DNA from: Solimonas fluminis | Lineage (GTDB): Bacteria > Pseudomonadota > Gammaproteobacteria > Nevskiales > Nevskiaceae | Direction: 5' to 3' | Length of the DNA stretch: 64,000 bases | Assembly: GCF_002930645.1 (NCBI RefSeq) | Contig: NZ_PSNW01000006.1 | Coordinates: forward strand, 1-64,000 | Shown here: one piece after another, positions 37,959-46,168 of the stretch | Layout: the number at the start of each line of letters is the position of its first letter | Numbering within the stretch: the stretch's first letter is position 1 | Made by a program: the position numbers and the translations under genes | The notes under the pieces: generated by a model | Told to the model about the DNA's origin: nothing | Databases searched by the model: none | The model's input: the letters and a program-made list of their open reading frames with translations, nothing else

Positions 37959-37965
37959 GAAAACC

Positions 37966-38487
37966 ATGATCCGATCCGCCCGGCTGATCCTTGCGCTGTC
38001 GGCCACGCTCCTGCTCGGCGCCTGCCTGAGCAGCAAGGAATACTTTCCTCCCGCCGCCGTGCCGCTGGCACGGGTGGTCTTCCTGTCCCTGGATCGCGGC
38101 TCCTACGGCGTCGAATTCCTCGAGGACGAGAAGTGGAAGCTGATGAAGCGCCGCGCCAGCGAGCATCGGGCCGGAGCCGGCTCCTTCTTCAACGACATGA
38201 GCGAGGCCGACACCCACATCCTGGCGGGCCAGCCGGTGACGTTCCGCCTGCGCTACCAGGGCCCGGCGGTGGGTGAGCTGCCGGCACTGGCCTGCGATCC
38301 GCAGATCACGATCTGCGCGGTGGCGGGAGCGCACTACGAGCTGCAGCTCGAGACCGCCAGCGGTCGTTGCGAGGTGGTGCTCCGCAAGCAGTATTTCAGC
38401 GGCACGGGCTCCTTGCGCCGCGAGACCCTGGACCTGGCCGAAGTGGCGACCTGTCCGAAGCCGCAGGAGCAGGGGGCGCAGCAGTGA
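37966..38487 (+). CDS. Hypothetical lipoprotein
   Basis: The 173-residue product has a lipoprotein signal (ILALSATLLLGAC, Cys near 20) and a mature part rich in beta strands. Segments such as 'LARVVFLSLDRGSYGVEFLEDEKWKL', 'GQPVTFRLRYQGP' and 'AHYELQLETASGRCEVVLRKQYF' suggest a small sandwich domain. Three cysteines in the mature part could form a disulfide. I do not recognise a family. It is joined to the next gene by a GTGA overlap, so the two are probably co-translated. Confidence 0.75.
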   Translation: MIRSARLILALSATLLLGACLSSKEYFPPAAVPLARVVFLSLDRGSYGVEFLEDEKWKLMKRRASEHRAGAGSFFNDMSEADTHILAGQPVTFRLRYQGPAVGELPALACDPQITICAVAGAHYELQLETASGRCEVVLRKQYFSGTGSLRRETLDLAEVATCPKPQEQGAQQ

Positions 38488-38825
38488 AGCCCAGCGTCCC
38501 GATGCACGCGCTGGCCGTCGCCTGCCACCTCGCGCTGACCGCCGGCCTGCTGCACTTCGGTGAAGGGCGGCTGTCCCTGCTGTTCGGCCTGCTGCTGTTC
38601 CTGCCGCTGCCGGGCCTGCTGCGCGGCCGCGAGCGCACCCATGCCTGGAACAGCATGATGATCTCGTTCTACTGCGCGGCGTTCGCATCCAACGCGTACT
38701 CGTCCGGCGCGGAGATGCGGACGCTGTGGTTCGTGCTGGCGACGCTGGCCGCGCTGGAGTTCACCGCCAACCTGCTGTTCGTGCGGCTTCGCGCACGCGA
38801 ACGCCGGGTCGCCGCCGCGGCCTGA
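38484..38825 (+). CDS. DUF2069-type inner-membrane protein
   Basis: Starting at the GTG overlapping the previous stop, the product has 113 residues; an ATG six codons later is an alternative. It has about four membrane helices. The segments 'LLLFLPLPGLLRGRERTHAWNSMM' and 'FYCAAFASNAYSS' in order with a final helix and basic tail fit DUF2069, a family found near hda or wrbA in Pseudomonas relatives. Function unknown. Its stop lies 4 bp from the convergent hda stop. Confidence 0.78.
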   Translation: MKPSVPMHALAVACHLALTAGLLHFGEGRLSLLFGLLLFLPLPGLLRGRERTHAWNSMMISFYCAAFASNAYSSGAEMRTLWFVLATLAALEFTANLLFVRLRARERRVAAAA

Positions 38826-38829
38826 GGGC

Positions 38830-39495
38830 TCAGCCTTCGAGCACGGACTGCACGAACGGCAGCGTCAGCCGCCGCTTCGCCGCCAGCGCCGCGCGATCCA
38901 GCCGCTCCAGGGCTTCCAGCAGGCTCGGGATGTCGCGGGCGCGGTGGTTGATGATCCAGCGCCCCACGTCGTCCGGCAGGTCCAGGCCGCGCGCCCTGGC
39001 CCGTTCGCGCAGCAGTTCGCGGCGCTCCTCGTCGCTGAGGGGCTTCAGGCCGAAGCGGCTGCAGGCGCCCAGGCGCGTGCGCAGGTCGGGCAGGGCGAGG
39101 TCCAGGCGTTCGGGCGGCGCGTCGGCGGCGAAGGCGTAGCCGGCTCCGCGGGCGCGCAGCTGGTCGGCCAGGCGCAGCAGGGCGATGCACCACTCTCGCT
39201 GCGCCGCGACCTGCTCCAGGTCGTCGATGCAGACGGCGGGCGCGCCTTCCAGTCCTTCGAGCAGGGAAGGACCATGCGCCGACAGCTCCGCCAGCGGCAG
39301 GTAGGCGGCGCGGTGATGCCTGGCGGCCGCCTGCAGCAGGTGCGTGCGGCCGCTGCCGCGAGGGCCGTAGAGCAGCACGGGCACCGCCAGGGACTGCAGG
39401 GCCTGCACGGCATCGCCGTTGGGGCCGGGGTAATAGCTCTCGAAGCTGGCCGATTCGCGCAATTGCACGGCCAGCGGCAGTTGCGCGCCGATCAT
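38830..39495 (-). CDS. hda: DnaA-homologue regulator Hda
   Basis: From ATG 39495, overlapping the permease stop (ATGA), the product has 221 residues, short and lacking the DnaA DNA-binding domain. It opens '[25 protein letters not shown]', has a Walker A-like 'LLYGPRGSGRTHLLQAAA', Walker B 'VCIDDLEQVA', and the sensor region 'DLRTRLGACSRFGLKPLSDEE'. With the sliding clamp it stimulates ATP hydrolysis by DnaA and prevents re-initiation. The N-terminal QLPL contributes to clamp binding. The DUF2066-perM-hda order is conserved in gammaproteobacteria. Confidence 0.93.
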   Translation of the reverse strand: MIGAQLPLAVQLRESASFESYYPGPNGDAVQALQSLAVPVLLYGPRGSGRTHLLQAAARHHRAAYLPLAELSAHGPSLLEGLEGAPAVCIDDLEQVAAQREWCIALLRLADQLRARGAGYAFAADAPPERLDLALPDLRTRLGACSRFGLKPLSDEERRELLRERARARGLDLPDDVGRWIINHRARDIPSLLEALERLDRAALAAKRRLTLPFVQSVLEG

Positions 39496-40658
39496 GGCAG
39501 CGGGCTGGTCGGCTCGTCGGAGGCCGGAGGCTGGGCCGGTGCGGCAGGCAAGGACTGCGGCGTGCCGGCGCGGTACAGCGGGCTCAGCAGCCATTGCCGC
39601 TTGGTGTGGCGCATCATCACCGCCAGCACCGCGGCCACCGGCAGGGCCAGCAGCACGCCGACGAAGCCGAACAGCTGGCCGCCCGCCATCACCGCGAAGA
39701 TCACCGCCACCGGGTGCAGGCCGATGCGGTCGCCCACCAGCCAGGGCGTGAGCACATTGCCTTCCAGGAACTGGCCGATGCCGAACACCACCGCGATCCA
39801 GATCAGGGAGGTGGGGTCCTGCGTCTGCACCAGCATCGCGATCACGGCGATCAGCACGCCGACGATGCTGCCGAGATAGGGGATGAAGCTGATCAGGCCG
39901 ACGATCAGGCCCACCACCAGCGCCAGGTCCAGCCCGGCCGCCCACAGCGCCACGGCGTAGTACAGGGCCAGGGCCGCCATGACCGAGAGCTGGCCGCGGA
40001 TGAAGGCGCCCAGCACCCCGTCCGCCTCGCCGGCGAGTTCGCCGACCTTGGGCAGGTAGCGCGGCGGGATCACGCCGCGGATCCAGGCGATCAGGTCGTC
40101 CCAGTCGCGCAGCAGGTAGAAGCTGACCACCGGGATCAGCAGCAGGTTGGCGACCGTGATCAGCAGCAGCTTGCCGGACTGCGAGACGCGTTCCCAGGCC
40201 GCCTGCACGAAGCCGCCCGCTTCGGACCAGTGCTGGGTGACGATGGCCTTGAGACCCTCAGCATCCAGTTGCACGCCGGCCGGCAGCGCGACGCCCAGCC
40301 GCGGCAACGCCTGGGTTTGCAGCCAGACCAGCCAGTCCGGGATGTTGCGCAGCAGGGCCAGGAACTGGTGATAGACCATCGGCGCCAGCAGCAGCAGCGC
40401 CGCAAGGCCCGCCAGCGTCAGCGCCGTGAAGACCACGCAGACCGCGGCGGTGCGCGACAGGCGCAGGCGCTGCAGGCGGTCCACGATGGGATCGCCGACA
40501 TACGCCAGGCCAGCGCCCACCACGAAGGGCATCAGGATCGGGCCGAGCATCACCGCCAGCAGCAGCAGGCCGGCGCCCACCAGCAGCCAGGGCCAGTGCT
40601 CACGCAGATGGAAGCGGACGTAGTCCTCGGCCGTGCCGGGTACGGGATCGGTGTTCAT
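39492..40658 (-). CDS. perM: AI-2E-family permease (PerM-like)
   Basis: From ATG 40658, overlapping the DUF2066 stop, the product has 388 residues and eight or so membrane helices. It shows the family hallmark regions '[20 protein letters not shown]' and '[15 protein letters not shown]', then '[21 protein letters not shown]' and '[33 protein letters not shown]'. Proteins of this family export small solutes or ions; the role of PerM in this position is not established. The C-terminus is Pro-rich. A second family member lies at 49274-50404. Confidence 0.9.
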   Translation of the reverse strand: MNTDPVPGTAEDYVRFHLREHWPWLLVGAGLLLLAVMLGPILMPFVVGAGLAYVGDPIVDRLQRLRLSRTAAVCVVFTALTLAGLAALLLLAPMVYHQFLALLRNIPDWLVWLQTQALPRLGVALPAGVQLDAEGLKAIVTQHWSEAGGFVQAAWERVSQSGKLLLITVANLLLIPVVSFYLLRDWDDLIAWIRGVIPPRYLPKVGELAGEADGVLGAFIRGQLSVMAALALYYAVALWAAGLDLALVVGLIVGLISFIPYLGSIVGVLIAVIAMLVQTQDPTSLIWIAVVFGIGQFLEGNVLTPWLVGDRIGLHPVAVIFAVMAGGQLFGFVGVLLALPVAAVLAVMMRHTKRQWLLSPLYRAGTPQSLPAAPAQPPASDEPTSPLP

Positions 40659-41278
40659 GGCGTCGCGGCCGGAGCCGTCGCGGCGGGGGCGAGGCTGTAG
40701 ACGAAGGCGCCGCCGGCGTCGGCCTGGCGCTGCAGCAGGGGACTGCTGGCGCCGGTCAGCGTGGCCGCTCCGCCCTCGACGCGGGCGCGCAGCAGCAGGC
40801 GGCTGCCGTCGGCGCCCAGCACCGCGATGCCGCGCACGCCCGGCAGGCTGCGCAGCGCCACCAGCGCGCGGCTGTAGTCGCCGATGCCCTGCAGGCCATC
40901 GATGCTCAGGGGCAGGTCCTCGGTCACCGCCGGCACCTGGCCCCAGACCGGCAGGCCGGCGCTGGACAGGGCGGCATCCACCGCGCGGCGATCGAAGCCG
41001 GCCACCAGCATCAGCTGGCCGCTGGCGGGGTCGCGCTCGTAGCTGAACCGCTGCAACAGCCGCGGCGCCCTCGCCAGCGTGGGCTGCAGCCGGGGCTGGC
41101 TGGCCAGGGGCTGTCCTCCGGCACGCTCCAGCACCTGCGTCAGGGCCTCGCCCAGGGCGGCCGTGCGGGCGGCCTCCGACTGGTCCGCCACGGCCACGCG
41201 GCCGAGGTAGCCGTCGGCGGGCGCCTGGGCCAGGACCAGGGTCGGCAGCAGCATCAATACGAGCAGAAACAGGCGCAT
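40655..41278 (-). CDS. DUF2066 exported protein
   Basis: The 207-residue reading from ATG 41278 has a signal peptide ([15 protein letters not shown]). The mature part begins '[32 protein letters not shown]', the DUF2066 opening, and ends in an Ala/Pro-rich tail. The family has no assigned biochemical role. It stands at the head of the perM-hda unit, divergent from purM, the same arrangement as in Pseudomonas. Its C-terminus is shorter than some relatives. Confidence 0.85.
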   Translation of the reverse strand: MRLFLLVLMLLPTLVLAQAPADGYLGRVAVADQSEAARTAALGEALTQVLERAGGQPLASQPRLQPTLARAPRLLQRFSYERDPASGQLMLVAGFDRRAVDAALSSAGLPVWGQVPAVTEDLPLSIDGLQGIGDYSRALVALRSLPGVRGIAVLGADGSRLLLRARVEGGAATLTGASSPLLQRQADAGGAFVYSLAPAATAPAATP

Positions 41279-41362
41279 GGGTGGATCGCAGGGGGGCATG
41301 GAGGGAGCCGTAAAGGTAGAATAGCAGCCGTTCCCGCACTCTTCCGAGATTTCCAAGGCTTT

Positions 41363-42394
41363 ATGGCTGCCAAGACCCCGCTGACCTACCGCGACGCCGG
41401 TGTGGACATCGACGCCGGCGACGCGCTGGTGGATGACATCAAGAAAATTGTCAAATCGACCCATCGCCCCGAAGTGCTGGGCGGCGTCGGCGGTTTCGGC
41501 GCCCTGGTGTCGATCCCCAAGAAGTACAAGAACCCGGTGCTGGTCAGCGGCACCGACGGCGTGGGCACCAAGCTCAAGCTCGGCATCGAGACCGGCCGCG
41601 TGCAGGGCCTGGGCCAGGACCTGGTCGGCATGTGCGTCAACGACGTGCTGGTCAACGGCGCCGAGCCGCTGTTCTTCCTCGACTACTACGCCACCGGCAA
41701 GCTCGACAACCGCGTCGCGGCGCAGGTCATCAAGGGCATCGCCCAGGGCTGCAAGCTGGCCGGCTGCGCCCTGGTGGGCGGCGAGACCGCCGAGATGCCG
41801 GGCCTCTATGCCGGCGGCGACTTCGACCTGGCCGGCTTCACCGTGGCCGTGGTCGAGAAGAAGAAGATCATCGACGGCAGCAAGATCAAGCCCGGCGACG
41901 TGCTGATCGGCCTGCCGTCCTCGGGTCCGCACTCCAACGGCTACTCGCTGGTGCGCAAGATCCTGGCGGTGAGCAAGGCCAAGCTGGACCAGCCGCTGGG
42001 CAAGGGCACGCTGGTCGACGCGCTGATGGCGCCCACCAGCATCTACGTCAAGCCGGTGCTCAAGCTGCTGGCGGCCGGCATCGACGTGCGCGGCATGGCG
42101 CACATCACCGGCGGCGGCATCGTCGGCAACCTGCCGCGCTGCTTCCCCAAGAAGACCGCCGCGGTGGTCGATACCCAGAGCTGGACGCGTCCGGAGGTCT
42201 TCGACTGGCTGCAGGCCCAGGGCAAGGTCGAGCAGGACGAGATGTGGCGCGTGTTCAACTGCGGCGTCGGCTTCGTGATGGTGGTGCCGCGCCTGCAGGC
42301 CGACAAGGCCCTGGCGCAGCTGCGCCGCGACCGGCTCAAGCCCTTCCTGATGGGCGAGATCGTCCGCGGCAACCAGGACGTGCGCTTCGCGTGA
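41363..42394 (+). CDS. purM: Phosphoribosylformylglycinamidine cyclo-ligase
   Basis: The 343-residue AIR synthetase closes the imidazole ring in purine synthesis. It opens '[21 protein letters not shown]', continues with '[20 protein letters not shown]', '[21 protein letters not shown]', '[21 protein letters not shown]' and '[13 protein letters not shown]', all conserved. PurN is encoded in a GTGA overlap directly downstream. A PurR-type operator was not seen upstream. Confidence 0.97.
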   Translation: MAAKTPLTYRDAGVDIDAGDALVDDIKKIVKSTHRPEVLGGVGGFGALVSIPKKYKNPVLVSGTDGVGTKLKLGIETGRVQGLGQDLVGMCVNDVLVNGAEPLFFLDYYATGKLDNRVAAQVIKGIAQGCKLAGCALVGGETAEMPGLYAGGDFDLAGFTVAVVEKKKIIDGSKIKPGDVLIGLPSSGPHSNGYSLVRKILAVSKAKLDQPLGKGTLVDALMAPTSIYVKPVLKLLAAGIDVRGMAHITGGGIVGNLPRCFPKKTAAVVDTQSWTRPEVFDWLQAQGKVEQDEMWRVFNCGVGFVMVVPRLQADKALAQLRRDRLKPFLMGEIVRGNQDVRFA

Positions 42395-43050
42395 AACGCG
42401 TCGTCGTCCTGATCTCGGGCGGCGGGCGCAACCTGCAGGCATTGCTGGACGCCGGCGCCGACGGGCGCCTGGGCGCGCACATCGTCGCGGTCGTCAGCAA
42501 CCGGGCCGATGCCTACGGACTGGAACGTGCACGCCGTGCCGGCGTGCCGGCCCAGGTGCTGCCGCACGCGGATTTCCCCAGCCGCGAGGCCTTCGACGCC
42601 GCCCTGGCGGAGCTCATCGAGGGCTACCGTCCCGACATCGTCGTGATGGCCGGGTTCATGCGCGTGGTGGGCGCCGCCTTCGTGCGGCGCTTCCTGGGCC
42701 GCATGATCAACATCCACCCCTCGCTGCTGCCGCGCCACCCGGGCCTGAAGACCCACCAGAAGGTGGTGGAGGCGGGCGACCGGGAGCACGGCGCCACGGT
42801 GCATTTCGTCACCGAGGAACTGGACGGCGGCCCGGCGATCATTCAGGGCCAATTCAGTGTGACGGCCCAAGATACGCCGGAGACCCTCGCCGAGCGTGTC
42901 ATGCAGGATGTCGAGCTGAAGATCTATCCTCAGGCGGTGGCCTGGATGGCGCGCGGCCGCATCGGCCTGCGCGACGGCCGGGTCTGGTCCGACGGCAGGC
43001 CGCTGGCCGCGCCGCGGGGGCTCGACGATCTGGAGACGGAGTTCCGATGA
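42391..43050 (+). CDS. purN: Phosphoribosylglycinamide formyltransferase
   Basis: From the GTG at 42391 the product has 219 residues. '[17 protein letters not shown]' starts the Rossmann domain. The catalytic motif '[15 protein letters not shown]' with the His, the folate loop '[20 protein letters not shown]' with the catalytic Asp, and the C-terminal helix are present. It transfers a formyl group from 10-formyl-THF to GAR. Overlaps at both ends (GTGA with purM, ATGA with DUF3108) indicate a translationally coupled operon. Confidence 0.97.
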   Translation: MKRVVVLISGGGRNLQALLDAGADGRLGAHIVAVVSNRADAYGLERARRAGVPAQVLPHADFPSREAFDAALAELIEGYRPDIVVMAGFMRVVGAAFVRRFLGRMINIHPSLLPRHPGLKTHQKVVEAGDREHGATVHFVTEELDGGPAIIQGQFSVTAQDTPETLAERVMQDVELKIYPQAVAWMARGRIGLRDGRVWSDGRPLAAPRGLDDLETEFR

Positions 43051-43751
43051 ACAAGCTTCTGGCAGGGCTGGTACTGCTGGCCGCTGCGCTGTCCGCGCAG
43101 GCGGCTCCCACGGTGTTCGCGCCGCGCTCGGACCAGTACGACGTGTCCTGGGGCTCCATCGGCCTGGGCGACGGGACGATCTCGCTGTCGCCGCTGCAGG
43201 GCAATTGCTACCGCTACGAGTCGGCCACCCATCCGATGGCGATCGTGCGCTGGACCTATGGCTCCCCGAAGGAAACCAGCGAGTTCTGCGTGGTGGACGG
43301 CCGCATCGTGCCCAAGCGCTTCGTCTACGCCAACGACAAGCGTGCCAAGGACGGCTTCACGCTGGATTTCGACTGGGCGGCGCACCAGGTCAAGACCATC
43401 AAGGGCGGCGAGGTCAGCCTGCGCGAGCTGCCCGACGGCACCTACGACCGCTTCCTCATCCAGCTGGCCGTGCGCCAGTGGGTGATCCAGAACGCCGGCA
43501 AGGACAGCGTGCCGCCGCTGGAGGTGAAGGTCGTGGATCACCGGCGCATCAAGGCCTACCGCTTCGTCATGGCCGGGCGGGAGAAGCTGCAGACGCCGGC
43601 CGGGACCTTCGACACCCTGCTGGTGGAGCGTGTCGACAAGCCCGGAGACTCCCTGCGCTTCTGGGTTTCCCCGGAACGCGGCTATATTCCGGTGAAGGTG
43701 CAGCAGATCGACGACGGCGAACTCAAGCTGCAGATGCTGCTCCGGAAATAA
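43047..43751 (+). CDS. DUF3108 exported protein
   Basis: The 234-residue product has a signal peptide (LLAGLVLLAAALSAQA) and a beta-rich mature part. Its typical segments are 'YDVSWGSIGLGDGTISLSP', 'DFDWAAHQVKTIKGGEVSL', 'YDRFLIQLAVRQWVIQ' and the closing 'GYIPVKVQQIDDGELKLQMLL'. This is the DUF3108 pattern, and the gene follows purMN in Pseudomonas as it does here. A periplasmic role is likely but undefined. Its start overlaps the purN stop. Confidence 0.87.
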   Translation: MNKLLAGLVLLAAALSAQAAPTVFAPRSDQYDVSWGSIGLGDGTISLSPLQGNCYRYESATHPMAIVRWTYGSPKETSEFCVVDGRIVPKRFVYANDKRAKDGFTLDFDWAAHQVKTIKGGEVSLRELPDGTYDRFLIQLAVRQWVIQNAGKDSVPPLEVKVVDHRRIKAYRFVMAGREKLQTPAGTFDTLLVERVDKPGDSLRFWVSPERGYIPVKVQQIDDGELKLQMLLRK

Positions 43752-43760
43752 GGGGGCGAC

Positions 43761-43994
43761 ATGAAGAACGCACTGACCACCGCGCTGGTACTGGCTGTCC
43801 TGCTGGCGGGCTGCAGCAAGCCCGAGGAACCGGTGGCCGACCGCAAGCCGGAAGGCCGCGAGGAAACGCGCGGCATCCGCAACACCGAGGCGATCGGCTA
43901 CTCCGGCGGCGCCATCGCCGACAAGGTGGATGGCGCGCTCGACGCCAGCGACGCGCGCAAGTCGCAGCTGGACGAGCAGATCAACGCCCAGTAG
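43761..43994 (+). CDS. Small hypothetical lipoprotein
   Basis: The 77-residue product has a lipoprotein signal (VLAVLLAGCS) and a short charged mature part (KPEEPVADRKPEGREETRGIR) followed by 'GGAIADKVDGALDASDARK'. No family is recognised. The start has GGGGG-ACATG spacing 9 bp after the DUF3108 stop, so it belongs to the pur unit. Its last 14 bp overlap the convergent Nudix-MBL gene. Confidence 0.7.
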   Translation: MKNALTTALVLAVLLAGCSKPEEPVADRKPEGREETRGIRNTEAIGYSGGAIADKVDGALDASDARKSQLDEQINAQ

Positions 43995-45354
43995 GCGCCG
44001 CCGCCAGCCGGCCTTCCTCGCGCAGCTTGTCGAGGTGTCCCTCGATGTTCATGCGCGCCAGCGGCCACAGTGACTGGTCGACGCCCTCGTAGACGATCGG
44101 CAGCATCTCGTCGACGCTGCGTCCCTGCTGGTGCAGGCCGAGGATCTGCAGTTCGCGGGCCTGGCGGTGCTTCAGCGTCTCCGACAGCCGGTAGACGGTG
44201 CCCAGCGACGTGCCGTGCGAGGGCACGATGACCTTCGGATCCAGCGCGATGATGCGCCGCAGGGACTCGAAGTAGCGGCCCATGTGTCCCTCCGGCTTGG
44301 CGATCACCACCGTGCCCAGGCCCTGGATCAGGTCGCCCACCAGGCACCAGGCGCGGCTGTCCGGCATCAGCGCCAGTTGCCCCTGGTCGTGTCCCGGCAC
44401 CTCCAGCACCCGCACCGGCTGGCCCATCCAGCGGCACAGCACGTCGCCTTCGCGGTAGAGGTTGACGGTCGGCAGGCCCTCGAAGAAGCGTCCCTCGGTG
44501 CGGTCCCAGATGCGCCCCCGCGTGTCGTCCGACATGCCGATGGGGATCTGCAGGCGCCGCGCCATCACGTCGGCGCGCTCGCGGTGGTCGTGGTGGTGAT
44601 GGGTCAGGAAGATCTCGTGCACGCCGTAGCGCTGCGCCATCGCCAGCAGCTTCTCCATCTCGGCGTCGTCGGCCGGGGACGGGTCCACCAGCACCCGGTG
44701 CGACTGCATGTCGCCCAGGATGAAGGCATTGGTGTGCTGCGCCGGAGGGATGGTGTGCGAGCGCACCCAGACATGCCGCAGGCCGCAGACCTGTTCGATC
44801 ATCGGCAGTTCGTCGTCGCTGCGGAATTCGAAGTGCAGGCGCGCCACCTGCCGGGCCCCGATGTCGGCGGCCAGGGCCTTGAGGGTTTCCAGCGAGGGCG
44901 GGGCGATCAGCATCTCGCCGGCCTCGTAGCGCCGCACCAGTTCGGCCGGCGGCGCCCAGAAGGCTTCCGCCACCTCGTTGTGGTCGATGGTGAGTGCCGG
45001 ACGTTCGCGCAGGTCCACACGGTAGAAATGCGTGTTGAAGCGCACCGGGAACACCGGCGGCGTCAGCGCCGTGCCCAGCAGGCTGGCGCCCGCGACCAGG
45101 CCGGCGTCGCAGGCCGCCGGCAGGTCCCAGCCCAGTTCCTCGGCCAGTTCGCGCGCCAGCGCCTCGGCCTGGCGCGGTTCGACGCCGGCCAGCGAGCGGC
45201 AGCCTGGCGCATTCTGGCCGTCGGTCTTGTCGATCTTGCCGCCGGGAAAGGCATTGAACCCCGGGAAGGCGGACAGCCAGGGCTGCCGCCGCATCAGCAG
45301 CACCTCGCCGTCATGGACCAGCACGGCGGTCACGGCATCGAGGATCCTCGACAT
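43981..45354 (-). CDS. Nudix-metallo-beta-lactamase fusion hydrolase
   Basis: The 457-residue protein joins two domains. Residues about 1-190 form a Nudix domain ('AVLVHDGEVLLMRRQPW', 'NAFPGGKIDK', then 'ARELAEELGWDL') with an insertion of some 20-30 residues inside the Nudix box, as in RP2-type members. Residues about 200-457 form an MBL domain with 'FLTHHHHDHRE', 'VPGHDQGQLAL', 'CLVGDLIQG' and 'VPSHG' metal ligands, resembling LACTB2-type hydrolases. A nucleoside-diphosphate or CoA-type substrate for one half and a thioester or nucleic acid for the other are possible. Its start shares one base with the upstream stop (TGATG). Confidence 0.87.
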   Translation of the reverse strand: MSRILDAVTAVLVHDGEVLLMRRQPWLSAFPGFNAFPGGKIDKTDGQNAPGCRSLAGVEPRQAEALARELAEELGWDLPAACDAGLVAGASLLGTALTPPVFPVRFNTHFYRVDLRERPALTIDHNEVAEAFWAPPAELVRRYEAGEMLIAPPSLETLKALAADIGARQVARLHFEFRSDDELPMIEQVCGLRHVWVRSHTIPPAQHTNAFILGDMQSHRVLVDPSPADDAEMEKLLAMAQRYGVHEIFLTHHHHDHRERADVMARRLQIPIGMSDDTRGRIWDRTEGRFFEGLPTVNLYREGDVLCRWMGQPVRVLEVPGHDQGQLALMPDSRAWCLVGDLIQGLGTVVIAKPEGHMGRYFESLRRIIALDPKVIVPSHGTSLGTVYRLSETLKHRQARELQILGLHQQGRSVDEMLPIVYEGVDQSLWPLARMNIEGHLDKLREEGRLAAAPTGR

Positions 45355-45626
45355 CAGGGCTGTACCGCGTCGATGTGCTTGATCACCACGGTGTCGCCGC
45401 CGTAGCTGACCTGGACCACGTGCTTGCGGCCCTTCCAGGTTTCGGTGGAAACGGAAAGGCCGCCGAAGCCGCCCCCGGACACCTCGTCGGGCTGCCCGAG
45501 GATGGCGTGGACGTCCTCGCGCTTCATGCCGGCCTCGACGCGCTCGTAGTTTTCCGGGGTGACCCGGGAGCAGGCCGCCAGCACCAAGGTAGCCAGGGCC
45601 AGGGCGGCGAGGAAGCGGGGGGACAT
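45354..45626 (-). CDS. Small BamE/OmlA-like lipoprotein (DUF3862 type)
   Basis: From ATG 45626 (GGAGAG upstream) the product has 90 residues with a lipoprotein signal (LATLVLAAC). The mature part carries 'ENYERVEAGMKREDVHAILGQPDEVSGGG', the 'V..GM....V...LG.P' pattern of the SmpA/OmlA/BamE fold, and then 'TETWKGRKHVVQVSY', which fits the DUF3862 branch. BamE proper assists outer-membrane protein assembly; this small relative may only share the fold. It is directly upstream of, and probably co-transcribed with, the Nudix-MBL gene. Confidence 0.78.
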   Translation of the reverse strand: MSPRFLAALALATLVLAACSRVTPENYERVEAGMKREDVHAILGQPDEVSGGGFGGLSVSTETWKGRKHVVQVSYGGDTVVIKHIDAVQP

Positions 45627-45749
45627 GGTTCTCTCCGGCAAAGGGTGTTGTCTGACGGGCAGATTACAACAGCGGGCCCGGGCGAGCAGAGCGTCACTTC
45701 ACAGCGGCGCCAACGGGTGCATAATCGGCAAAAGCCCTGGGAGGGGAAC

Positions 45750-46154
45750 ATGTCGCAGCAGCTGGATTCCAAGCGTGTCCGCGATTACATGGCGCGCAAC
45801 CTGGTGACCTTCACGCCGGACACCGAGGTGCTCAGCGCCATCCACCAGATCGTCAAGCACCGCATCTCCGGGGCGCCGGTGGTGGACCGCGACGGCAAGC
45901 TGGTGGGCATGCTGTCGGAGAAGGACTGCCTCAAGGTCGCCCTGGTGGCGGGCGCCGAGGGCGTCCCCGCCGGGCTGGTGGAGGACTTCATGTCGCGCAA
46001 CGCCTCCACCGTGGATGTGGATGACGGCCTGCTCGACATCGCCAACCGCTTCATCGACGCGCCGTTCAAGCGCTTCCCGGTGCTGGAGAACGGCAAGCTG
46101 GTCGGGCAGATCTCCCGCTCCGACATCCTGCGCGCGATCGACGAGCTGTACTGA
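45750..46154 (+). CDS. Two-CBS-domain protein
   Basis: From ATG 45750, with GGGAGGGG upstream, the product has 134 residues made of two CBS motifs: 'VRDYMARNLVTFTPDTEVLSAIHQIVKHRISGAPVVDRDGKLVGMLSEKD' and 'VEDFMSRNASTVDVDDGLLDIANRFIDAPFKRFPVLENGKLVGQISRSDI'. The pair forms a Bateman module that binds adenine nucleotides. No effector domain is attached, so it may regulate another protein in trans. The longer frame upstream has no support. Confidence 0.9.
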   Translation: MSQQLDSKRVRDYMARNLVTFTPDTEVLSAIHQIVKHRISGAPVVDRDGKLVGMLSEKDCLKVALVAGAEGVPAGLVEDFMSRNASTVDVDDGLLDIANRFIDAPFKRFPVLENGKLVGQISRSDILRAIDELY

Positions 46155-46168
46155 GTCCGCCGCAGCCC

